NCBI RefSeq assembly: GCF_963676685.1 | Contig: NC_092351.1 | Coordinates: 38,306,733 to 38,370,732 of the forward strand | Source of the DNA: Mytilus edulis | Taxonomy: Eukaryota; Mollusca; Bivalvia; Mytilida; Mytilidae | DNA: 64,000 nt | Direction: 5' to 3' | Notes under the pieces: generated by a model | The model's database searches: none | Seen by the model: the letters and a program-made list of their open reading frames with translations, nothing else | What the model was told of the DNA's origin: nothing | Shown here: piece by piece, positions 23,159 through 35,100 of the stretch | How the letters are laid out: every line of letters begins with the position of its first letter | Position numbering within the stretch: the first letter of the stretch is position 1 | Program-made: the position numbers and the translations under genes

Positions 23159-26100
23159 CTATATTCCAACTGAAATAATCATCCTGTCTGCTGGTTCGGC
23201 GGAATCTATAAAGAAAAAAGAAAAGAAACAGATGATCATAATGGCAAATTCCGTAAGGAACAAGTTAAAAATTGGAACTGTTGAAACAAATTTGTCCGAT
23301 TTATATATAGAAGTCACATAGTCTAAAGGATAGACATTATTAATTAGTGTAGTGTTATTTCAGCTGCTGTGTTAATATACACAACAATTTACAATATGAG
23401 AGGCTGCTCACGACAATTACAAAGCGATGTAAAAGTCTTGGTATGAAAACGAGAGATACGTTTACCAGCGATTTTGGATATATACTTTTTAAAATTACTG
23501 ATGAAAAGATGAATGTGTATGAAGATTTAAAAGGAATCCAATAATGATATTCAAATTTCAAAATGCAGGAATTTGGAAAAGGTCAAAGTCGTATGAAGGT
23601 CTGTACGATAGTGTGCATGCCGACCTATTAGAATACAAAGGTCGTCATGCCTTATATATATATATATTAAGCGTCACTGCAAAAAGATGAGAAAAATACA
23701 TTGTCTCGAAAAGAATGTATGAGAACCAGGAGAAGAATGAATACTAATTAACCTTTATACCTGCTTTTGTCGAAACGGAGATATATTTCAATACGTATGG
23801 AGCTTACCTGAAAGCATGAATGACATGTTACCTGTAACATGTACTTTTGAATAACTTACGCTTTTGTTTGACATCTTATTAAAATATTAATTCGAATAAG
23901 ACGGAATAAGCAATAGTTTATCGTCAACAGATAATCATCTACAGCTTTTTAGTAACTTCAATCATTCTCATGGTTTTTCATAAACCTATATTTTGTTTGC
24001 CTATAAAAACTAAAATGATGTATTGAACGACTTTTGATCTTGAACACATAATGACTATACACGTTTTACTGCATATTTAATCCTTGTATAATATTGATAA
24101 TAGATTGGAGATAATGTTGAAAACAGTAAAATAACAAAAATTCACATCACCAAAGAAAGTTCTAATCGGAATGTCCCTAATCAAATGACAAAATCAAAAG
24201 CTCAAAAACATCAAAGGATTGGAAAACAACTGGCATATTCCTGACTTATTTGTTATGTAGAAAATGGTAAGTGCAACATGGTTTTACAGCTAGCCAAACC
24301 TCTCACTTGTATGACAGTCGCATGAATTACATAAATGTTGATTACGCACAGAATATGTTCATGTGCCAATCTCAAGCATGTTCTTGTATTTTTTCCATCG
24401 AAATTTTTTTATTGCAAACTTTCACATTACACCCTTTTTAAAAACTAATACACTAGTATATTTAAATTTATCACACATTTTGTATTTATATGCACGTTTT
24501 TGCATTGCCAATAACAGCCGGAAGTCAAGGTTGGTTATAAGCATTCGGGGTCAATATCGATATTAGACCTCGAAATCTATATCGAGCCCCCGAATTTGAC
24601 TTCAGGTACAATACTGTCAATCAACTACTATTTGTAAACAAAATGTCATTTGAGCAGCTAGCCGATCAGGAGAGGTTTCTCCGAGTATCAAATGACGTTT
24701 CAAGTAAATTCATACAAGAAATGAAAAATAAGAATACTATGAATAAAAACAATGACGTCTGAAAAATAATAGAAAGTTATGAATCTGCTAATGAAGAAAA
24801 CAAATTACCAGTGGAAATAGTAATGTGTCTGCCATTACTGGAAATCACAAAAGTTCCCGTAAAGTTCACGTATATAATAGAAAATATATGACGCCACAAT
24901 GGGAAAGTGATTGTTGTATGACTTCGAAAGTTCAAAACTTTTCACAAACTTTGTTCTCTCACTGTGATACGAACTTTGTTTACTCGCTGTGATACATTTT
25001 TTTCACTTTTTTTCAGATGTTTTTTTTATTTTTGTTTAAAATATTAAACAAAAAGTGATATCTGCTTTCTTTTTTCTTCAGCTTGAAAATATGTCATTAA
25101 TAGATGATTAAAATGTCATTTTCCATATTGGCCGTGGTATCAGCACACGAACCATATCAAGCCCTCGGGCTAAAGTCCTTTGGCTTGATATGGGGATCTA
25201 GGGCTGATACTTCGGCCAATATGGAACATGTCATGTAATAATCTATAAATATATATGATTGGTATTTCTTCTTATTTTAAATATTGTATTGAATTTGTAG
25301 TGATGAGGAGGGGGAATGGGGTGTTACATCTTATTGTTATCAATTTTATTACGTTTTTTGTAACGACAAAAAGAAACGAATAATTTACTCACTGAAGCAT
25401 AAAATGCTGTAGTTTTCACTTTGTGTGTATTGATATATGATAGATCGTTGGTTTGTGCATTGTCTTAAGACTTTGGAGAATTAAGGGCTTATTATACTGT
25501 GTAAACACATGTCTATTGTTGAAAGCTGTAAATTACCCTTTAGATATCTGTTGGGTAATCATTTTCATCATTCGTTTCTAATAAACATTTAACCCATACC
25601 TCTTCTTAGATATACACATTTTGCTCAAATAAATTGAAATGAACTTACCAGTATGCCAATTTCTGTTTAAGTAATTTTTGGTATAAAGAAACACTGGGAA
25701 ATCCCCTTTCTGCTCCCATTGACACCATCGTCTTTTCCCACACACAACAAGCCATCCACCGTCCGTTTCACAAGTAGCAAACGGAAGTGGAAAATTTATG
25801 AAAAACTGTCTCTCTTCAAACCTGTAAAATGTCCATTTTGAGTGATTAGCTTTACAGAATAAGTATGAATATCCTTGATGCAAATAGAATTGGTAAGATA
25901 CATGTACAAAGCTTTTTTTTCATTAATTTCTAATTATACATACGTACATTGTTGCTTAATGGTATACCATTCATACTTGTAAGTTGTTTCACGAAAAATG
26001 ACATTCAAAACGATTTGTTACAAAGAATTTGATTATTTCTGGATGTTAAAATGTTTCTTCATGATTGTCTGTAGACAAAAGTAAAATAACAAAAATACGA

Positions 26101-29100
26101 TCTACATGGAAAATTTAAAACAGAAAGTCCTTTATAAAATGGCAAAATCATAAGACCCACGAATGGAAAACAATTGTCATAGAAGCCATTCTTCGTACAC
26201 ACTAATATTTAAAAAATTCTTCAAATATTGAGTAAATTCTATCTTAGCTCAACTTTTATTGAAACAAGATTAGTGGTCAAAACATGTAAGTGGTAAAAAT
26301 ACCTTTTTGGCAATACAGTTGTATGAATAAATGAATTTCATTTTATTAAACGATATATCAGACATCTTTAAAAAAAATGAATACAGTAGACATAACTGGC
26401 TAAATGTTTTATGAATAAAAGATTCTCTACATTACATGTCACCCTGTATTCCGAAGAACTTTGTTGTAGAACTTGTTGTTAGATCGTTAAAACTGCTGTT
26501 CAGTAGGTTCTCTTTACTGAACCAGTTCATAGTATTGGTATTCCCGCCGTTGAAAATCAGCCACGCAACTGTTACATCATTCTTTACCAATTGAACTTTA
26601 ACCTAATTTGAACAAAAAGCACAGAAAAAGTATAAATGTCACGATATATATCACATTTACTTAATCTCTTTCGACATTATTCTATAGAAAAAAGGCGAAT
26701 TTTATTAGATTTGATAATAATTTAATGTACTACTTCTGAAAGAGTAAAAACATATAAACAAACTAAATATTACTGTTGTTGAACTAAGTAATGGCGATAC
26801 AAAGTTTATCCAGTCTTGACCTGCATGTTTCGACCAGTCTTGACCTTCAAATTTAGTCTTGACTGTCTAAATCAGTCGATCTAACTGAATTATATATTTA
26901 TCTTACAAAAGTCCAGGTAGTTTGGTAGTATGGACCATTGGTGTCAAATTAAAGGATTTATATTAACAGGTAAAAAACCCAAGAATTTTCATTTGAGATT
27001 CAACTCAGATAGTCATCTTTAATTATTTCTATGAATTTTCAAATGAACTTGGATTTTCATAAAAGAGGGACGAAAGATACCAGGGGGACAGTCAAACTAT
27101 TTGATCGAAAATAAACTGACAACGCCAAAGCTAAAAAAGACAAAGACAAACATACTTTGGTTCATAAAAGAGGGACGAAAAATACCAAAGGGACATTCAA
27201 ACTCATAAATCTAAAACAAACTGATAACGCCATGGCTAAAAATGAAAAAGACAAACGAACAACACCACACATGACACAACATAGAAAACTAAAGAATAAA
27301 CAACACGAACCCCACCAAAAAACTAGGGTGATCCCACATGCTCCGGAAGGGTAAGCAGATTCTGCTCCATATACATGTGGCACCCGTCGTGTTGTTTATG
27401 TGATAACAAATCCGGTAAATAGTCTAATTCGGTAGGTCACATTCATGAAAGGGAAGGGGATTGTAGCTGACAAATGAAAGGATTTTATAAACAAAAGTAC
27501 TATCTCTGAGATCAATAAAAAGCTGAGATAGCTGAATAGTTTGATGAAAATCCAAGTTGATTTGAAAAATTTGAAGATGACTATCTAAATTAAGTCCGAC
27601 CTCAAAGTTCTAGTTTTTTGTTAACCTAGACTATTTAAATCCTTGAATTTAACAGCAGTACACCAAATTGCATATCAACCTGGGATAAAGTAAGGTCAAT
27701 ATGTAACTGAGATAGCTGTATAGATTTATGAAAATCCAATTTGATTGGAAAATTCTTGCTTTTGTTTTTACCTATTAATTAAATCCTTTAATTTGACAGC
27801 AATGATCCATACTACCAAATTACCTGGAATTTCAGACTACACAAAGATTATCAAATACTGAATCAGACTTATTATGTACAAAATATGGTATTTTCAGACT
27901 CTGAGCAGTTTGAAGTGATACCAAAGGACATTTAAACTCATAAGTCTTAAATAAATTGACAACGCCATGGCTTAAAAAAAACAAAACACAACATAAAAAA
28001 TAAAAGGTAATCAACTCGATTAACACAAAAAACGGAGGTGATCTCGGGTGCTCCGGAAGGGAAGCAGATGCTGCTCCACATGTGGCACCGGTCATGTTGA
28101 TATTCGTTATCAAGTAGTTGACACAACATTGTATACTGGCAATTTTTTTCAAAAATCCACGTAAAATCTTGTTTGCAAGAACCAAGTCTAACCTTTTTGA
28201 TTCCAACATCACTCCAGCTATCTATTAGTGGATTTCGAACATGACGAGTAGTATTTGCTATCGCCAATGGTGTTGGAAGGTCGTAACATTCCGTCTGGTT
28301 TCGCCAAGCTGTGTAAACAGACTTTTCGTTTCCGCTGTATGCAACAAACACTGGTAACCACTTGATAACTAAATATAATATAAAAGGCATCTATTTATGA
28401 TATTTATGGGTAACGTACAACATATTTAATTGTAGATAAGAAATTAAAACGATTCCGTAATCCCAAAAAATTCAAAAGGTTATGTTTCAAGACTTTAGAA
28501 CAACTATTGTACAATATTAAATTTATGAAGTCTAAAGACAGAAGAATCCAACAACATAATTTTGCGTCATGTTTTCTGGGTCTAGCAAAATGTAATATAT
28601 GTAAGGGAGCATGTTGTGATGTTACACTATTGTTTCAGAAAAGGGTCAAGGTTTGGTACCATTAAAACCGCTGCAATCGTTTGCACCGGTCCTTAGTCGG
28701 GAATCTGATTTTCAGTAGTTGTCGTTTGTTGATGTGGTTCATAAGTGATTCTCCTAATAATTGAGTACTAAGTTTTCCATAATGGATTAGTAAACATTTA
28801 AGTGAAGGCAATTAAGTTTGAAATTGCAAAACATGAAATGAAGGTGCAAATATTTTCCCTTTTGTAAGAATATTATAAACGGCATTTAATTTTTGCACTA
28901 TTTGGCACACATTGAAAGCTTCATGAATTTATGATTTTGAAACTTATGTCAACAGCGATAAAAATTGCCAATATTTCTTCTTTTGTATGATATTCATGTA
29001 TTGTCCTGATAATGGAGTACTTCTGATAACTGAGGATGTTTTGTTTTTTAAATATAATTTTTTAATTGCAAAATGCGTTGTCATGAATCAGCATTGATAT

Positions 29101-32100
29101 AAAGTGTTAAAATTTCCCCATTTGTCAGAATATTACAAAAAAAAGTAAAATCACAAAAATACTGAACTTAGAGGAAGATCAATAGGGAAAGTCCATAATC
29201 ACATGGCAAAATCAAATAACAAAACGCATCAAAAACGAATGGACAAGAACTGTCATATTCCTGACTTGGTACAGGCATTTTCAAATGTAGAAAATGGTGG
29301 ATTAAACCTGGTTCTATAGCGCTAACCCTCTCACTTTTGTAATGACAGTCTCATCAATTTCCGATATTTTTACATTGATGGTTAAATAAACAGACACAAT
29401 AAATATAATAGTCAAAATATGGGTACATCAGTCATCATCGTTTAACAATTTTAAAAGGAACAATTTAACAGAACACGAAAAACATCTACTATCTACGAAC
29501 ACATTTATTGAGTGTCTGACGTCAGAAAATTTTTATACGTCACATAAATTTGTCGTTCAATGTGCGTACAAACAATTTTAAAATTATCATGGGAATGTTA
29601 GCATACAGGGTTAAAAAATCAAAAGTATGTAAGAATAAATTTAAGAAATAGACCGAGATTTAAACAAGTCCAAAAGTTATATATAGAATTTATAAGAATC
29701 CAAAAATAGTTAATACCACTACGCGATTGAATGATTTTGACGTTTGTGGTTCAACGTATATTGTAATTCATAATAGAAATATATCATAATGACATATAAT
29801 AGAACAATATCATACTGACGGGATCTTTTAAAGTACAGAGTCACGTTATAAGAACAAAAGAAATACAAAAAGTCGCAAGTACAAAACAAACCACAAAAAA
29901 ATGAAAGCCAATACAAACACATTGACGAGATGTATAAGTACCGAGCCACGTGAAACGGATATCACATGAAACCATTTAACAGTAAAAGTAATATTAATAA
30001 TAGAACAAAGACAAATGAAAGAACTATAAAACACGTTGTTAAGATGATAAACAACATCAGTACGCAGAATCTATACATCAAGACCATCGTGTATTATTTG
30101 AGAAGTTGATACGGAATATTTATCAACAAGGTCTTGGTACCTTCCGATGAACTTTTTTAGAAAAAGAACGAGACGTTCTTTGACATACCCCTGTTTCATC
30201 AACTTTCTACTCAGACACTGATGACGTATTACAAAGTCTGAGTAGGAGCTGCAAGCTCTTGCATATCGAATAAGTTGGGAAATATATATCCCATATGCAG
30301 GTGAAGTTGGTATTGTTTACGTTACTGCATTAAAATGTTTCTTTTGTTTTTGTTACTTCAGAATTGATAGTTTTAAAAAAAAAATGAGAGCACTGTATGT
30401 TCATGTTTACAAATGCTTCTGTCGCTTTCAAAAAAATGTTTCTATATCTTTTTGTATCATATAAGCTTGTACTGGTATGAAAAGTTCCCTGTTTATAACT
30501 TTTGATGCATTGTTTGACAAAAAAAGGAAGGAATATTTTGGATTTTTGTTTTTGACAAGACATTTTGTTGTCTGCAGGGATGACAGTTTTAATCAAATTG
30601 ACATTTTACATCATATGTAAAGGTCGATTACCAAATTAATTTTAAATGCATTAAACCATGACCTACGTCAAATATTTTGCAATAGGTGTATAATTAAATT
30701 GTAATAGATCACTAGTCGTTTGTTTTATTTTAAGTCTTGAAGCATTGCCGTACGTTTTATAGTATTATTGTCCAATAACTTCTGAATATATTTTTAAAAG
30801 TGATTTTTTATTTATATATCATTGCAAAATATCAATAACCCATTTAGAAAAAATAAAATCAAACTGTTAAATGTTATTCAAATCAAGTTTAACATGTTTC
30901 ATTACACTTCAAATAAAAAAAAGTCTGTAATGGTCTATATCTGTTCTCGACTGTACTAGTTTTTACTCTACTAGTCTGAATTGACATCTAAAAGCGAATT
31001 ATTATTTCATTATTTCACTTTTATTAATTATTGAAACAAACAAAATAGATAATTTAACTATCTAGATTTTTCAAATCTAATAATCATGTGTGGATGTAAA
31101 ATCAGTAACATCACTTTACTTTATTGTGGCTGTTGGCTATATCAGTATAACAAAATAGTTATATAATTATAGACTATAATTGGTTGTCTAAGCTAGATTG
31201 AGTTTCTCGTTTGAGCCGGTACGTTATTGGTCAAGTATGGTACCGACTGGTCGAGTATTGTTCAGAGCTTTTGCCGAGTAACATTGAGACAGACAGAAAT
31301 AGGTAAAGAACTGTTCGAAAATGGGTTGAGAATGTTTCAGACTGGTATAGTAGTTGTTCAGACCTCTTTCAATGGCAAAGATGAGGTTCAAGTACAAATC
31401 CGTACAATCTATTATGATTAAGATTGGGGCCGAGTTATATCAAGTAAATTCAGACCAATTCAGAGTGGTGGAGAAGATACCAGGACAGTCGAGTATAGAT
31501 GTAGGCCACTTTAGACTTTTACTGGTTTGTAATGTTAGAACCAGATAGAACGTGCTTTAAAAAAAGGGATAATCTATATTCAAACTATGAAATAAAAAAT
31601 AAGTCTACCAGAGAAAAAGTGTAGTTATCAATTTATAAAATAGTTTCCGGGACAAGTACTGACTATACGGAGCCAGTGTTTACTAAACATTGGAGTAAAC
31701 AAATGATATATATGTGCACTCGGCATTAACGTGCATTTATTTTATTATATTTGGCAGGTTTGAATAAACCACCGTAACAAAATAAGAGTGATAATATTTA
31801 TTTCAGAAAAAATACATTATTCGCGCATACCTTCTGCATTATTATTTTTTCACCTCGTCTAATTGTAACGGTCTTCATTTGTTGCAATCAAATATTATGT
31901 GTGCGACAAACAATATATAAGAAACATGAATAAAACTACGCAAGCATACAACATGTACAAGGTTAATGAGTGTGATGTCTTTGCTTCTGTTGATCAATAT
32001 GTTTTCCATAATATTGCCTAAAATTATCAAAGGTACCAGGATTATAATTTAATACGCCAGACGCTACATAAGACTCATCAGTAACGCTCAGATCAAAATA

Positions 32101-35100
32101 GTTATAAAGCCAAAATAGTAATAAGTTGAAGAGCATTGAGGACCCAAAATTCCCAAAAGTTGTGCCAAGTACAGCTAAGGTAATCTATTCCTTGGATAAG
32201 AAAATCCTTAGACTTTCGAAAAATTCAAAGTTTTGAAACAGGAAATTTATAAAAATGACCATATAATTGATATTCATGTCAACACCGAGGTACTGACTAC
32301 AGGGCTGGTGATAACCGCGGGGACTAAACGTCCTAGTTTTGGTAAAGTCTACTAACAAAAGTTGTCATTATATAAAAAGATGGTTGAAATGTAATGAACA
32401 TTATGAATATATTTCTTGGGGATATTTCACTGATTATGTCTTATTAATTTTTAACTTCGTTTCAAATAAAAATTTCAAACATTGAAAGGTCTTATTTAGT
32501 GATTATATTTTCTTTACATAAGCGAACCTTGTTTGTAAAAACATAAACAATATTACTGTAGTACTCTGAAAAGTATCCGAATGTATGTTAGGAAAGTTAA
32601 AATGACTAGTGGAATTTTAAAATTAAAGCGTTTAAAGGATATTCTTTTATAAATTAGACAAACAGTCTTTTTCATGTTCATAAAGTCAAAATATCCATCA
32701 GCGATATACGTAATTGTTGAATACAATTTCAATTCTATAATGCAACTTTTACATGTTTTGTTTTAAATTTGCACCTGACAGTATCAGCAACCAAAATAAA
32801 TGACCATCTATCTGTACAACTATGTACAGTTAGCAATTTTAAAATACTATGCAGTATGGGCTTGACTAGTTGTTGAAGGTCGTACAGTGACAATAGTTGT
32901 TAATCTATATATCAGTATGTCTCTTGTGAAGAGCTGTCTTATTGGCAAGTATACAACATATTCTTATTTTCATATTGTCTGGAATTGGATATTAAAACAG
33001 TATATTGATTAAACATTTATTTATTCATATCGTTTTGAATTATTAGTGTATTTTTTCTAAAGTTACTTAATATGTTAATTTTGTATGAAGCGCTGCAAAA
33101 AAATAAACCCTTAAATACGGTCTTTGAGGGAAGTGGTACATATTTTTTCATGTCATTGTTCTCTATCATTACTTCAGTCTGCCACCTAATAAGAACAAGA
33201 ATCTTTTAGAAAAATAAAACAAGGCTTAAAAGATCATCATCAGTTTACTAAAACAAGAGATATTAGACTATGTTTATAATATAAAAAAAAGGCTGCCCAG
33301 AGAAACGCCCCAAAAAGTGTTGTCCTTAACAATCTTGTCTTGGACTAAAAGAATCCTTATGGATTTCAAAAGTTGACTGTGCTGGGTATCAACTTTTGTA
33401 AATGTGTTTTCAATAACTTAACTTGAGTTTGATGAATTTCTTTAGGGACTCTTTTTTCACTACAATTTTACATAATGCATATACAGTTTTATAAATGATT
33501 TAAGTTATATGTATTTTCAAATTCTAAAGAAACTAAGGTTTCAACTTTCTCAAGCAAAGTTGACATGAGATGGATTTACTACTTTTGGGTTATATATAGC
33601 TCTTCAACTGTTTTGGATCTTATACATCCTCGACTTTCAAATATTCAGATTTGAATCTTCCTGATGAAATCCATAAGTGCACTGAGAATGCATGAAATTA
33701 GTAAAGTATTGTTTTCATTTTTGTTACAGCACAAGGTCGATAAAGCTGCAGGTGGGCTATTCAGTCTGAATGTATCATCAACTCAGTAGTCAGTATGTCG
33801 GTACTGCATGATTAATAACACGACTTTCTAAAATTGTCCGTTTATGAATTTTTAAATTAGTAAGAAACTAAGATTTCAACACTCTCAGTCAAAGTCGACC
33901 TTAGATAGATTTTGCTTTTTTATATACTTTTTGGTCATATAGCTCTTCAACTATTTTTATATTTTCGTGTGGTTCTTTGTCAATTATGTTCTCCTATTTA
34001 TTCATATTGTAGTCCTGTAATGTTGTGTTGTCATTTTAATGTTATATTTCACATGGCCATAAAAGAGGGAGGTTTGGCATGCCACAAAACCAGGTTCAAC
34101 CCACCATTTTTTCCTTTAAAAATATTCTGTACCAAGTCAGGAATATGGCCATTGTTATATTATAGTTCGTTTCTGTGTGTGTTACATTTTAACGTTGTGT
34201 TTCCGTTGTGTCGTTTGTTTTCTCTTATTTTTGAGTGTGAATTCACATTACTATAAGACGTGTCACGGTACTTATCTATCCCAAATTCATGTATTTGGTT
34301 TTGATGTTATATTTATTATTTTCATAGGATTTTGCTAGTCCGTTTCTATGTGTGCTAAATTTGAATGTTATGTCGTTGTTCTCTTATATTTAATGCGTTT
34401 CCCTCAGTTTTAGTTTGTTTCCCCGATTTAGTTTTTTGTCCATGGATTTATGAGTTTTGAACAGCGGTATACTACTGTTGCCTCTATTTTGTTGTAATAC
34501 AGTTTCGGATTTCAAATATTCGGCTTCCTGATGAAGGTAAATCCAGAAAAGCACTTCGAATACATGTGAAATGGACAACATGTTGTATTATCTAACCAAT
34601 CTAACAAATTAAGATAATTAGAGTATTTACATAAACATTATATATATTACTCTCATTAGCTTAATAAAACAAAAGTAAATACTGACAAAGTAGCACAACG
34701 ATAGATAGAAGCAAAACTGTTTTAATCCTTAAAAATTATTATCATAACACAAAAATGGCAATACAAATTATAAACATGGTGGCAAGCGTTCTGAAATTGA
34801 ACAATAAATAAAACCAAACCAAAAAATCGGCCAAAAGAAAAATTATTGTCTTCTTAAACATATCATTTAGCAATGTGACATATGCAAACAAGATTCACAA
34901 GGACAGAATCACAAGGCAGACACCAATTAGTAGCGGAAAATGAAATACAAAGCTTTCCAATATGTATAGAAAATTAATATTTCGAAATCTTAGGAACGAA
35001 AGTATATAATACATAATAGATATCACAAAAGAAGTTCAGCAACTTTAACTTTTTTTTAAAAGCAGCGGACGATACCAAAGACACCAGAAAAATTTATCAT

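Noticed and set aside
26420-26440. Donor after CAGG at the end of PAN-gene exon 3
   Set aside because: It would give the wrong phase for the next exon. The donor after GACAT at 26436 keeps the conserved reading.
20420-30034. Paired hydrophobic frames conserved in both 0.93-kb repeats
   Set aside because: They are low-complexity, leucine- and phenylalanine-rich readings of a young non-coding repeat.
31227-31548. Overlapping 64-codon frames
   Set aside because: They come from degenerate short repeats in an intron, with no homology or splice signals.
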